In this document: one piece after another, positions 23,485-32,331 of the stretch | Position numbering within the stretch: the stretch's first letter is position 1 | Layout of the letters: the number at the start of each line of letters is the position of its first letter | Assembly: GCA_012514185.1 (NCBI GenBank) | Contig: JAAZAT010000282.1 | Span: 1 to 39,423 of the forward strand | Direction: 5' to 3' | Length of the DNA stretch: 39,423 nt | From: Spirochaetales bacterium | GTDB taxonomy: Bacteria; Spirochaetota; Spirochaetia; Sphaerochaetales; Sphaerochaetaceae | Notes under the pieces: model-generated | Told to the model about the DNA's origin: nothing | Databases searched by the model: none | The model's input: the letters and a program-made list of their open reading frames with translations, nothing else | Position numbers and translations under genes: made by a program

Positions 23485-24316
23485 TTGGAAACGGCCTGAT
23501 CTGGAGCCTCTGGGGCCGGGGCTCAGAAGAATTCGGATGACTGTCTCCTACCACGGCAGCCACTACAGCGGTTGGCAAAAACAGGCCAATGCAAAAGCTG
23601 TGGCCCAAGTCATCGAACAAGCGGTCAAGCAGATGATTGATGAGGATGTCCAGGTGGTCGGCAGCGGGAGAACTGACAGCGGGGTGCATGCCTTGGCACA
23701 GGTCTGCCATATGGATATTGCCAATACCCGGGTGAAGGCACCGAAGTTCGCCCTTGCCCTCAACCGGCTGCTTCCCGCCGATATCAGGATTCTCGACGCA
23801 AGCGAAGTCGATGGGACCTTTCATGCCCGCTATACAACCATGGCGCGGATGTACCGCTACTACTACAAGCGTGAATGTGATATGACCGCCTTCGACGACC
23901 AGCTGGTGGCAAAGGTGAAGCAGTTTCCTCCACTTGAATTGTTGGATTCTTATGCCCAAGTCCTGCTGGGGACGCATGACTTCACCACCTTCACTGCAAG
24001 CGGGGATCTCTGTCCGTCCCGCTGGCGGGACATCTATGAGTCGTATTGGAAGGTGGAGACCGATCGGTACGGCAAACAGCTCTTGACCTATACCATCTGC
24101 GGCAATGCTTTCTTGTACAAGATGGTACGCTCCCTGGTCGGGTCGATGATGGAGTTTGCCCAGAAAGGCCTGACGAAAGAGGAGTTTGCCGACATACTTG
24201 CTTCGCTGGACCGAAGCCGTGCCGGCCGGACGGCCAGCGCCTGTGGTCTCTATCTCTACCGGATCAGCTACGATCCGGCAGAGTATGCATGGTTTGAGGA
24301 GGGCGGCGATGAGTGA
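23471..24316 (+). CDS. truA: tRNA pseudouridine(38-40) synthase
   Basis: 281 residues from the ATG at 23471, with GGAGG 5 bases upstream. The catalytic motif GSGRTDSGVHA holds the nucleophilic D69. YHGSHYSGWQ near 27-36, HARYTTMARMYRYYY, and the C-terminal AGRTASACGLYL are family signatures. It isomerises uridines 38-40 in the anticodon arm of tRNAs. It overlaps acpS by 14 bases and the glycosylase gene by 8. Confidence 0.96.
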   Translation: MARSDWKRPDLEPLGPGLRRIRMTVSYHGSHYSGWQKQANAKAVAQVIEQAVKQMIDEDVQVVGSGRTDSGVHALAQVCHMDIANTRVKAPKFALALNRLLPADIRILDASEVDGTFHARYTTMARMYRYYYKRECDMTAFDDQLVAKVKQFPPLELLDSYAQVLLGTHDFTTFTASGDLCPSRWRDIYESYWKVETDRYGKQLLTYTICGNAFLYKMVRSLVGSMMEFAQKGLTKEEFADILASLDRSRAGRTASACGLYLYRISYDPAEYAWFEEGGDE

Positions 24317-25058
24317 CATCCAGTACAAGCGTGATGCCCTTGCCTCGGCGTTGCAAAGCTTTGTGGACCTGTGTGACGAGGCTGAGGCGGTCATCGGAAA
24401 TACAGAAGTGCAGGGCAGTGGAGAACGGGATTTCTCCGTCCTGCTCGATGCCTTGCTGCCTCTTCCGATCGATAAGGATTCCATCCAGGGCACCAATATC
24501 CGACAGTTGGAATCCCTTGCGCTCTCTTGTACCAAGTGCCGTCTTTGTGAAGGAAGAAACCATGTGGTGTTCGGCGAGGGCACCATCCCGGCTCGACTCA
24601 TGGTCATCGGCGAGGGCCCCGGCTTTGAGGAAGATGCCAGCGGCAAGCCATTCGTTGGAAAGGCCGGCCAGTATCTGGACAGCTGGCTGAACGCCATCCA
24701 TCTCAACCGCAGCAGCTCGGTATACATAGCCAACATCGTCAAGTGCAGGCCGCCGCAGAATCGTGATCCCGAAGTCGACGAGGTAGAGGCTTGCATTCCG
24801 TACCTCAAGCGGCAGATCCAGCTGGTCAAGCCGCAAATCATCCTGTTGGTCGGCAGTGTAGCGGCCCGTTCCCTGCTTGGCGTTGCCGACGGGGTGGGCA
24901 AGCTGCGGGGTCGATTTTTGCGGTATGAAGGAATTCCGGTCGTGGTTACCTACCACCCGGCTGCAGTATTGCGCAATTTGGAGCTGAAACGCCCGGTTTG
25001 GGATGATTTGAAAAAGGTTGCCGCGTATTTGGATATCCAGCTGTCCGGGAGGTCGTGA
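24309..25058 (+). CDS. Family 4 (iron-sulfur) uracil-DNA glycosylase
   Basis: 249 residues from the ATG at 24309, with GGAGGG upstream. Motif 1 GEGPGFEED with PFVGKAG is at 101-119; the second catalytic segment TYHPAAVLRN contains H226. Cysteines C74, C77 or C80, C146 and C162 are placed to hold the 4Fe-4S cluster of family 4 enzymes. It removes uracil from DNA, the step before AP endonuclease (nfo is also in this window). An N-terminal region of about 70 residues with acidic helices precedes the core. It overlaps truA by 8 bases and priA by one (TGATG). Confidence 0.94.
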   Translation: MSDIQYKRDALASALQSFVDLCDEAEAVIGNTEVQGSGERDFSVLLDALLPLPIDKDSIQGTNIRQLESLALSCTKCRLCEGRNHVVFGEGTIPARLMVIGEGPGFEEDASGKPFVGKAGQYLDSWLNAIHLNRSSSVYIANIVKCRPPQNRDPEVDEVEACIPYLKRQIQLVKPQIILLVGSVAARSLLGVADGVGKLRGRFLRYEGIPVVVTYHPAAVLRNLELKRPVWDDLKKVAAYLDIQLSGRS

Positions 25059-27022
25059 TGGCCTTGTTCGCCCTGGTGGCCTTGGACTTGCCGCTCAAGC
25101 AAGCCTTTACCTATACCATCGATCCTGAGATCGCCGACACAGTGGCTGTGGGTCATCGAGTGGTCGTCCCTTTCGGCAAACGGGAGATGACCGGCTATGT
25201 CATTGAACTTCTGGATGCCTTCAATGCTCCGTACGAGCTCAAGCCGATCAAGCGTGTCATCGATGCATCGCCGCTCTACGGCAGGCAGCTCATCGACCTT
25301 GCTGATTGGATGAGCCGCTACTATCTGTGCTCGCTCGGAGAGGCCTTGAGCATGATGATCCCCGGTGGTAGAAGAGAGCTCGGCATCCCCCCCCTCGAGA
25401 TCGAGGAAGACCTGAGCTTTGAGCGCATCCAGCATCTCAGCGATGAGCAGGATGCCGCGATCAAGGAGATCCTGAGGCGCGAGAAACCGATGTACTACCT
25501 CTACGGAGTAACCGGAAGCGGCAAGAGCGAAGTTTTCCTGCGCTGCGCCGAGGCGGTGATAGCAGAAGGGAAATCGGTCATCTACCTGGTGCCCGAGATC
25601 ACGCTGACCCACCAGCTTGCCCAGCAGGTCTCTTCACGGTTTGCCAACAAGGTGGCGATCCTTCATTCAGCCCTCACTCCCAGCCAACGGCTGAAGGAGT
25701 GGAAGCGCATCGTCAGAGGGGAAGTGGACCTTGCAATAGGTGCCAGGAGTGCCGTGTTCGCTCCGTTTGAAAATCTTGGTTTGATCATACTCGATGAGGA
25801 GCACGAGAACAGCTACAAGAGCGGCAACACCCCCCGTTACCATGCGAGGCAGGTTGCCCAGCGCCGTTGTCAGCAGGAAGGCGCGACCTTGGTCATGGGC
25901 AGTGCGACTCCTTCCCTTGAGGCGTACAGCCTCATGCTGGACGGCAGTCAGGTGGGAGCGCTGCGCCTGTCCAAGCGGGTGGCCGGCGGAAGCATGCCGC
26001 GTGTTGAGGTGGTGAACCTTGCGTTTGAGAAATCCCTGGTCAGCTCTGCGTTGAAGCAGGGAATCAAGCAGACACTGGACAAGCAGAGGCAGGTCATCCT
26101 CTTTCTCAATCGTCGGGGCTTTTCCTACTTTTTCCACTGCAACAGCTGCGGCTATGAGCTTCACTGTCCCCATTGCTCGGTGGCTTTGACCTATCACAAG
26201 AAGAGCGAGCAGATGGTTTGCCACTACTGCGGCTATCGCACCGCCCCGATGCGGGTCTGCCCCGAGTGCCGAAGCGTTGATGTAACGTACAGCGGCTTCG
26301 GCACCGAGATGGTCGAGCAGGAGATCCGCACCCTCTTTCCCAAGGCCCGAGTAGAGCGCCTCGATACCGACAGCGCCAAGGAGAAAGGCCATGTGCAGAA
26401 GACGCTCTCCGAATTCCGTCAGGGCTCGATCGACATCCTTTTGGGAACGCAGATGGTGGCAAAGGGGCTGAATTTCCCCAAGGTGGAGCTGGTCGGCATC
26501 GTGCTTGCAGACAGCGGGATGAATATCCCGGACTTCCGCAGCCAGGAACGGACCTTCAGCCTGCTTGTCCAGGTCTCGGGCAGGGCCGGTCGATACAACG
26601 ACCAGGGCAAGGTGATCATCCAAACCTTCCATCCTGACAATCCTGCCATCCAATACGCCTTGGACGGGGATGTCGAAGGGTTCTATAACGAGGAGCTGGT
26701 GGTTCGCAAGGAGACAGGCTTCCCCCCGTACAGCAGGCTCATCAACCTGGTGCTCAGGGGGCGCAACCAAAAGAAGGTTGAGGAGGAAACCGCCAAGCTG
26801 GAGGCCCTCCTGGATGCCGGATCGGCTCACATCAAGGCGGAAGTACTCACAGCCGGTGAGTGCCCGCTGGAGATGATCGCCTCCAACCATCGGTTCCACA
26901 TCCTTGTCTCAGGCAAGGACGGCTCTTCGGCGCACCATCTGGTCTCAACTGTGCTCGCTTCCTATACCCCTCCCTCGACGGTGTATCTGGAAGTTGACTT
27001 CGATCCGCTACAGCTCTTGTAG
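25058..27022 (+). CDS. priA: Primosomal replication restart helicase PriA
   Basis: 654 residues from the ATG in TGATG, with GGGAGGT upstream. Order: N-terminal DNA-binding domain (1-105), Walker A GVTGSGKSE at 150-158, DEEH box (LDEEHENSY), then eight zinc-binding cysteines in four CxxC pairs (CNSCGY, CPHC, CHYCGY, CPEC) and the C-terminal helicase lobe (GTQMVAKGLNFP, SGRAGR). It reloads the replisome at collapsed forks. It is shorter than the E. coli protein (about 730), mainly in the N-terminal and linker parts, but all functional motifs are present. It closes the operon; a convergent lipoprotein gene ends 3 bases away. Confidence 0.97.
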   Translation: MALFALVALDLPLKQAFTYTIDPEIADTVAVGHRVVVPFGKREMTGYVIELLDAFNAPYELKPIKRVIDASPLYGRQLIDLADWMSRYYLCSLGEALSMMIPGGRRELGIPPLEIEEDLSFERIQHLSDEQDAAIKEILRREKPMYYLYGVTGSGKSEVFLRCAEAVIAEGKSVIYLVPEITLTHQLAQQVSSRFANKVAILHSALTPSQRLKEWKRIVRGEVDLAIGARSAVFAPFENLGLIILDEEHENSYKSGNTPRYHARQVAQRRCQQEGATLVMGSATPSLEAYSLMLDGSQVGALRLSKRVAGGSMPRVEVVNLAFEKSLVSSALKQGIKQTLDKQRQVILFLNRRGFSYFFHCNSCGYELHCPHCSVALTYHKKSEQMVCHYCGYRTAPMRVCPECRSVDVTYSGFGTEMVEQEIRTLFPKARVERLDTDSAKEKGHVQKTLSEFRQGSIDILLGTQMVAKGLNFPKVELVGIVLADSGMNIPDFRSQERTFSLLVQVSGRAGRYNDQGKVIIQTFHPDNPAIQYALDGDVEGFYNEELVVRKETGFPPYSRLINLVLRGRNQKKVEEETAKLEALLDAGSAHIKAEVLTAGECPLEMIASNHRFHILVSGKDGSSAHHLVSTVLASYTPPSTVYLEVDFDPLQLL

Positions 27023-27025
27023 CAG

Positions 27026-27478
27026 CTACGGATTGTCATACATTGCCTGGGCATCTTCCGTTACATCGGTATCGTTCAAAAGACAAGAGATGACCGTTTT
27101 TGATTCTATTGAATGGATGGTCATGTTCAGACGTAGTCGGGTGAGCGTTCCCACTTTTCCGCCGCTGAAATCCATGTCCATCTCTCCGTCTTGCGGAAAG
27201 GGTGGTGCTGAGAGCTTGTCGGTTCCATCGATGAGTGTACCATTGGCATTGGTATAATTTGAATACGTTCTCGTGCCGGCCTCTTCCGTATACTCCGCAG
27301 GAAATGCACCACCATTGGCAAATTTGAACTGCATCACCTCCTCATCGGCGAGCCTGAATTCATCCAGCAGCAGTTTGATTTTCTCTTGGGTCGGATTGAG
27401 GTCCGATCCTCCATCAGGGTCGCAGGAAACAAAGATAAGGAGAACAAGGCAAAGAAGAGCAATGGGCATGGTGCGCAT
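27026..27478 (-). CDS. Small lipoprotein, function unknown
   Basis: 150 residues. GGAGG precedes the ATG by 5 bases. The signal peptide ends IFVSC (C19), so it should be lipidated. Asp follows the lipidated Cys; in E. coli that residue retains lipoproteins at the inner membrane, but whether the rule holds in spirochaetes is uncertain. The mature part is acidic, with a predicted helix (KIKLLLDEFRLADEEVMQF) and then beta-like segments. No family was recognised. Its stop lies 3 bases from the priA stop. Confidence 0.75.
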   Translation of the reverse strand: MRTMPIALLCLVLLIFVSCDPDGGSDLNPTQEKIKLLLDEFRLADEEVMQFKFANGGAFPAEYTEEAGTRTYSNYTNANGTLIDGTDKLSAPPFPQDGEMDMDFSGGKVGTLTRLRLNMTIHSIESKTVISCLLNDTDVTEDAQAMYDNP

Positions 27479-27555
27479 AGGTGCCTCCTTCTGGTCCTAC
27501 GGGTTGGCTCAACTGGAAAAAATCGAGGGATAGAATAGGGCTTTACTCATACACA

Positions 27556-27584
27556 ATTATAAATCTGTATAAATATATTGCCTA
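27556..27584 (-). promoter_or_regulatory. Predicted promoter of the 27478 lipoprotein gene
   Basis: Minus strand: TAGGCA (27584-27579), a 17-base spacer and a consensus TATAAT (27561-27556). The start would be near 27549, giving a leader of about 70 bases. It lies in the most AT-rich stretch of the window. Confidence 0.55.
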
Positions 27585-27629
27585 GAGAACAACCCTCTTT
27601 GTCCTCTGGGTGTACTGTCCTCTCTTGCG

Positions 27630-27658
27630 TTGACCATAGCGTTTTGTGTTGGTATAGT
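27630..27658 (+). promoter_or_regulatory. Predicted def operon promoter
   Basis: TTGACC (27630-27635), a 17-base spacer and TATAGT (27653-27658): five of six matches in each hexamer. The expected transcription start (27665-27668) lies within 3 bases of, or at, the def ATG, leaving no room for a ribosome site. It is one of the best promoters in the window and would drive seven overlapped genes. Confidence 0.7.
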
Positions 27659-27667
27659 TGAGCTACT

Positions 27668-28177
27668 ATGTTAGATATTTATACACTTGGAGAAGAGGTG
27701 CTTACCGAGAAGTGCCAACCGGTAACCAAATTTGATAATGCGCTGAAAATCTTGGTGGATGCGATGTTTGAAACCATGGCTGAGGCCGATGGAGTCGGCC
27801 TTGCTGCTCCCCAGGTCGGGGTGAACAGCCGCCTGTTCGTCATCCACATCCAAGGCCAGGAGAAGCGTGCATATATCAATCCCCAGATAATTGAGACTTC
27901 GATAGAGACAGATACCGCCGAAGAGGGATGTCTTTCCATACCCGGCGTCTGGCATGATGTGCAGCGCCCTGCCAGGGTCACCATCCAGGCACAGGACACC
28001 GAGGGAAAGGTATTCACCGTCAAGGCCGAAGGATTGCTCGCCCGGGCGATCCAGCACGAGAATGATCACCTCAACGGGGTATTGTTCATCGACCGCCTTG
28101 ATGATGAGGAGCGGGAGAAAATGGTGAAGGCCTATGAGAAACGGACCAAGCCGGCCAAAAGGAGACGCGAGCGGTGA
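27668..28177 (+). CDS. def: Peptide deformylase
   Basis: 169 residues; the N-terminus (MLDIYTLGEEVL) aligns with the family start, fixing the ATG. Motif 1 GVGLAAPQ (42-49), motif 2 EEGCLS with zinc ligand C88, and motif 3 QHENDH with H140, catalytic E141 and H144 are all present. It removes the formyl group from nascent proteins. fmt, the enzyme that adds the formyl group, follows with a GTGA overlap, the usual pairing. No Shine-Dalgarno lies in front; the promoter -10 ends 9 bases upstream, so the mRNA is probably leaderless. Confidence 0.97.
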   Translation: MLDIYTLGEEVLTEKCQPVTKFDNALKILVDAMFETMAEADGVGLAAPQVGVNSRLFVIHIQGQEKRAYINPQIIETSIETDTAEEGCLSIPGVWHDVQRPARVTIQAQDTEGKVFTVKAEGLLARAIQHENDHLNGVLFIDRLDDEEREKMVKAYEKRTKPAKRRRER

Positions 28178-29118
28178 GAATCCTCTTTGCAGGAACTCCA
28201 GAGATTGCAGTCCCCACCTTGAGGGCCTTGTCAGAGCACTTTGATGTCGGTGCGGTTTTAACCAATACCGACAAACCCGGTGCAAGGGGCAGGGCCCTTG
28301 TTCCGTCTGCAGTCAAGAGCGAAGCCCTCAGGTTGGGGCTTCCGGTACTGCAGCATGACAGCTTGCTTGCACAGGCCCGCACCGAGGTGGCGGCGACCGG
28401 CTGCGATACGCTTGTCTGCTTTGCCTACGGGAGAATGTTCGGGCCGAAGTTTCTCTCGCTTTTTCCCAATGAGAAGCTGAATATCCATCCCTCGCTGCTT
28501 CCCTCCCTGCGTGGACCAAGCCCCATACAAGGGGCGATTCTCAACCAGATGAAAGAGAGCGGGATCAGCATCCAGCGCATCGCCCGGGAGATGGATTCGG
28601 GAGACCTGTTGGCCTGTGAACCTTTTGTGCTGCAGGGTGACGAGACATCGGAAAGCCTCTCCTCCTTCGTCAGCCTCAAGGCTGCTGATTTGGCGGTACG
28701 GGCCCTTGGCTTGGTGCAGGCAGGCACTGCAACGTTTATCAAGCAGGAAGGAGAGGCGACCTACACGACGCTGATCACCGGCGAGATGGCGCATCTCGAT
28801 TTCCATCAAAGCGCAAAGGAACTTCACGCCCGCATCCGCGCCCTCTACCCGTGGCCGAAAGCCCGTACGCTGTACAACGGACAGACTCTTTTGATTACCG
28901 GGGTGCATGGCTGTGTACAGGATGCAGGGGATCAGAAGGCGGACGCAGATGTACCGGTAGGTACGGTGGTTGGAAAGCAAAAGGGCAAAGGCATCGCGAT
29001 TGCAACCGGTGATGGGCTGCTCTGGGTCACTACACTGCAGCTGGAAAAACGCAAGGAGATGGACTGGGCCTCCTTTTTAAACGGCAACCAAGGCTTTCTT
29101 GGTGCAAGGCTCGGGTAA
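28174..29118 (+). CDS. fmt: Methionyl-tRNA formyltransferase
   Basis: 314 residues from a GTG overlapping the def stop, with GGAG 9-10 bases upstream. The opening RILFAGTPEIAVPTL, the formyl-folate site NIHPSLLPSLRGPSPI split around HPSLLP (about residues 109-122), and the later EMDSGDLL segment are family hallmarks. The C-terminal anticodon-side domain is present (AKELHARIRALYPWP). It formylates initiator Met-tRNA using 10-formyltetrahydrofolate. The patatin gene follows after 4 bases. Confidence 0.96.
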   Translation: MRILFAGTPEIAVPTLRALSEHFDVGAVLTNTDKPGARGRALVPSAVKSEALRLGLPVLQHDSLLAQARTEVAATGCDTLVCFAYGRMFGPKFLSLFPNEKLNIHPSLLPSLRGPSPIQGAILNQMKESGISIQRIAREMDSGDLLACEPFVLQGDETSESLSSFVSLKAADLAVRALGLVQAGTATFIKQEGEATYTTLITGEMAHLDFHQSAKELHARIRALYPWPKARTLYNGQTLLITGVHGCVQDAGDQKADADVPVGTVVGKQKGKGIAIATGDGLLWVTTLQLEKRKEMDWASFLNGNQGFLGARLG

Positions 29119-29122
29119 GGCT

Positions 29123-31336
29123 ATGAAACGAGCTCTGGTTATCGTGGTTTTGGCTCTCTTGTGTGTACCGCTTGCCGCCTCCAAGCCGACAGTGGCTCTT
29201 GTACTCAGCGGCGGCGGCGCCCGCGGGCTTGCCCATATCGCTGTGCTGGAAGCCCTTGAGGCAGAGGGAATTCCCATTGACATGGTTCTGGGAACCAGCA
29301 TGGGGTCGCTGGTCGGTGGCTTGTACAGCAGCGGCTATACTCCCAAGGAAATCAGGAGGCTCTTGAAAGAGACCGACATGGTCGGCTTGTTCTCGGAGCC
29401 TGCTCTCGATACCATCCGCACGCAAGATACAGCTTTCTCCTATATGCACGACCATGTGTTCTCGCTCGGCTTCGGCGAGAAAGCCTTGGGTGATGGCCCT
29501 TCGCTCATCGGCGACCAGAAAATTCTTGAGCTGTTGGGGTATCTTTTTTCCAAGTACCCCAACACGATCGATTTCGACGATCTGCCCATTCCGTTCCGTT
29601 GTGTTTCTGCGGATGCTGTAACAGGAGAGCGTATCGTACATGAATCGGGATCCCTGGTCGGCGCCATCAGAAGCAGCATATCCATCCCCTTGGTGTTTTC
29701 GCCATACCCCTATGAGGAGAATCGCTTGGTGGTGGATGGAGGCGTGGTGGACAACCTGCCCATCGCCCTCGCCCGGTCTTTGGGGGCCGATATCGTCATC
29801 GCCAGCGATGTGAATGCCCTGCAATTGCAATCCTATGAAGAACTGGAAAGCCTGTCGGTGATGGCGATGCAGACAGTCATCCTGGTCACCCAGGAGAAGG
29901 CAGCCATGCAACATCCGCTTGCAGACCTGCTGTTTCTCCCTGACTTGAGGGACATCTATTCGCTGGATTTCACCAAATCGGAACAGATCATCGAACGCGG
30001 CAGGCAGGCTGTGGAGGCAAAACGTGATGAGCTTGCTGCCTTGGCCGAAAAGATCGAGTCGTCACGCGGCCTTGTTGCTCTGGACAGCAACCGCAACGGA
30101 GCATACAGCCTGCAACCAACACCGACCATATTACAGATTGCCATCCAGGACATTTCTCTCAACAAAGGCCATCAGATGCCCCAGTCCAAACAGTTTTCCT
30201 CGTTCCTGGGACGGAAACTCACCAAGCAGACAGCTGAGGAGCTCAACTTGAAGCTGAGGGAGATCCGAAAGGCCAACGCCCTGGCAAGCCTCTCCTATGA
30301 GATGGCTCGTGATGGCACCTTGCTGATATCGGGTCGTGGTTTTGAAAAGCAGAATCGGAATATCAGCCTCGGCCTGCAAAGCGATGCAGGGTTTTCCAAC
30401 GCACTGCCCTCATCATTGGCTTGGTACCGGGCGGATGTGTTTCTGGATGCATACGTCAATGACTTTTGGAACACCGACCTCTCCTTGTTGGTCAATGCGA
30501 CCTTGGGACAGAAGACCAGCATGCAGCTTGCCCTCAGCTACCCGTTTGCTTTCACCAGTTGGGGACAGGTGGATGTGAAACTCGGCCTGTTCTATGGCAG
30601 CGGCAGTTTCAGCACGCTGAGCACGGTGGTGAATGCCGCCCGCACCGCTCCCCTTGATCGAGCCTTTCATGCCGATCTGGCCCTGGATCTTCGGTTCAAC
30701 GAAATCGGCTTGGCTTCCCTGACGGGTTCCTACCATCTGGTCTCGCTGCACGACAACCGGTTCGCCGATACCTTTCTTCCTTTCCCCGAACTGAAAGCCA
30801 GCTTGTTGTACAACAACCTGCGAAGCCGTTTCACCCCCAGCGGATACCGGCTGGACGTGCTTGCATCGATCGGATACCTCGATCAACTTTTAGGTAGCAT
30901 GCGCCTTGCCTGGAATCAGAGATTCGCCCTCACGTATCTGGACAGTATCGGGTATGATTTGCATCTCTCCTTGATCCGCAGGCCGTATCCCTTGTTGGAC
31001 AGCTATGCCGATTTAGGCATCGTCGAAGGAATACCCGGCTACAGTCCCTTCTCGCTCAGGCGTGATGCCCTGTATGCAGGAGTAACCTGGCAGCACCGGC
31101 TCAGTGAAGTGCTGGGGTATCCCACCTACAGCAAGGTCATCCTGCGTACAGGCGTGCTGGATGGGTATGACCCCTATACCGCCCAGGCTCCTGCAAGCAA
31201 TGACTATTTCTCCGACATCAAGTGGGACATGGGCTTGGGGGTGGTCCTGGGGCTGGTCGCACCCCTTGGTGAGATCCTGATCAGCTTCGGGGCAAACCTC
31301 GCTGGTTTTGTCACCATCGCCGTCGGAGTCTATTGA
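29123..31336 (+). CDS. Patatin-like phospholipase fused to an outer-membrane barrel (type Vd/PlpD-like)
   Basis: 737 residues from the ATG at 29123. The signal peptide (1-20) ends PLAAS. The patatin domain has the oxyanion loop GGGARG (30-35), nucleophile S59 in GTSMG and D205 in VVDGGVVDN, so the Ser-Asp dyad is complete. A single POTRA-like unit (about 340-405) leads into a C-terminal barrel of many amphipathic strands ending in VGVY. This matches type Vd autotransporters, in which the lipase is carried through its own barrel to the surface. It starts 4 bases after fmt and its TGA overlaps the next ATG, so a surface lipase lies inside a translation-linked operon. The ribosome site is weak (AAGG). 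Confidence 0.92.
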   Translation: MKRALVIVVLALLCVPLAASKPTVALVLSGGGARGLAHIAVLEALEAEGIPIDMVLGTSMGSLVGGLYSSGYTPKEIRRLLKETDMVGLFSEPALDTIRTQDTAFSYMHDHVFSLGFGEKALGDGPSLIGDQKILELLGYLFSKYPNTIDFDDLPIPFRCVSADAVTGERIVHESGSLVGAIRSSISIPLVFSPYPYEENRLVVDGGVVDNLPIALARSLGADIVIASDVNALQLQSYEELESLSVMAMQTVILVTQEKAAMQHPLADLLFLPDLRDIYSLDFTKSEQIIERGRQAVEAKRDELAALAEKIESSRGLVALDSNRNGAYSLQPTPTILQIAIQDISLNKGHQMPQSKQFSSFLGRKLTKQTAEELNLKLREIRKANALASLSYEMARDGTLLISGRGFEKQNRNISLGLQSDAGFSNALPSSLAWYRADVFLDAYVNDFWNTDLSLLVNATLGQKTSMQLALSYPFAFTSWGQVDVKLGLFYGSGSFSTLSTVVNAARTAPLDRAFHADLALDLRFNEIGLASLTGSYHLVSLHDNRFADTFLPFPELKASLLYNNLRSRFTPSGYRLDVLASIGYLDQLLGSMRLAWNQRFALTYLDSIGYDLHLSLIRRPYPLLDSYADLGIVEGIPGYSPFSLRRDALYAGVTWQHRLSEVLGYPTYSKVILRTGVLDGYDPYTAQAPASNDYFSDIKWDMGLGVVLGLVAPLGEILISFGANLAGFVTIAVGVY

Positions 31337-32331
31337 TGCAGACCCCGTACCGCAGTTACGCCCCGCATTTGGAGGGCCTTTATGGAGGCCGGGTGTATCG
31401 AGTCGGTGTCGACGCCCTTTTTTCTTGTCCGAATCGTCGGAAGGATGGAACAGGGGGTTGCGCTTTTTGCGACGGAAGGGGAGCCTCTGCTGTCTATCAT
31501 CGCACCCAAGAGCATGAGCTGAGTCGGCTGGGCCTGTGCAGGGACGGCCTTGCCGAAGATTTTTATGAGGATGCCGGTTCCCTTCCTGAACGGATCGATC
31601 GCATCCGCATTCAGATTGAACGGGGCAAGGCATTTGTGAAGCGCCGCTATAAAGCCGAGCGGTACAGCCTCTACTTCCAGTCCTACACCAATACATTTGA
31701 CACCATGGAGAACCTGAAGGCGTTGTTTGATGCAGCGTTGGCCTGTGGTCCGTTTGTTGAGTTCATCGTCTCGACCCGTCCCGACTGCCTGCCTCAGCAG
31801 GTGGTGGAGTTGTTGGCATCGTATGTCGGCAAGGTCGAGAAAGTCTGGGTTGAGATCGGGCTGGAGAGTGCAAATCAGCGCAGTTTGGACCTCATGGGCC
31901 GAAATCATGACACGGAATGTTATATTCGTGCGGTAAAAGCGTTACATTTGCGCGGCATCGGTGTTTGTACTCATGTGATGCTGGGATTGCCGTATGAAGG
32001 GCGTGATGACTATCTTGCAACTGCAAGACTGGTCAACGAGGTGCACAGTGATGCCGTGAAAATCCATAACCTGCATGTCTGTGCGGGAACTCGCTTGGAT
32101 GATTGGCATCGGATGGGAGAGGTATGTACTGCTTCGCTGGAACGGCATGTCAGTGATTGCATTTTCTTTCTCCGACATCTTCGCGGCTCGGTTGTCATCG
32201 AACGGATGATGTGCGAAACTCCTAGTCATAGACGTGTTTCTCCTCGTTCGTTTCCTGACAAGCACCAATTTCTTGCACAGGTGACGCAGAGCATGGAAAC
32301 GCATGGCTGGGTACAAGGGGATTTGGTATGA
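31336..32331 (+). CDS. Radical SAM protein, YhcC/TIGR01212 type
   Basis: 331 residues from the ATG in TGATG. The radical SAM cysteines are C31, C42 and C45 in CPNRRKDGTGGCAFC, the extended spacing typical of the YhcC (COG1242) family rather than CxxxCxxC. The N-terminus (YRSYAPHLEGLYGGRVYRV) and the HVMLGLPYEGRDDY segment also match. It is thought to be a cytoplasmic SAM-dependent enzyme acting on RNA or another macromolecule; the substrate is not established to my knowledge. It overlaps vanZ by ATGA. Confidence 0.92.
   Translation: MQTPYRSYAPHLEGLYGGRVYRVGVDALFSCPNRRKDGTGGCAFCDGRGASAVYHRTQEHELSRLGLCRDGLAEDFYEDAGSLPERIDRIRIQIERGKAFVKRRYKAERYSLYFQSYTNTFDTMENLKALFDAALACGPFVEFIVSTRPDCLPQQVVELLASYVGKVEKVWVEIGLESANQRSLDLMGRNHDTECYIRAVKALHLRGIGVCTHVMLGLPYEGRDDYLATARLVNEVHSDAVKIHNLHVCAGTRLDDWHRMGEVCTASLERHVSDCIFFLRHLRGSVVIERMMCETPSHRRVSPRSFPDKHQFLAQVTQSMETHGWVQGDLV

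Noticed and set aside
25667-26899. 410-codon minus-strand frame inside priA
   Set aside because: The priA motifs and zinc cysteines on the plus strand are complete; the antisense frame lacks any family feature.
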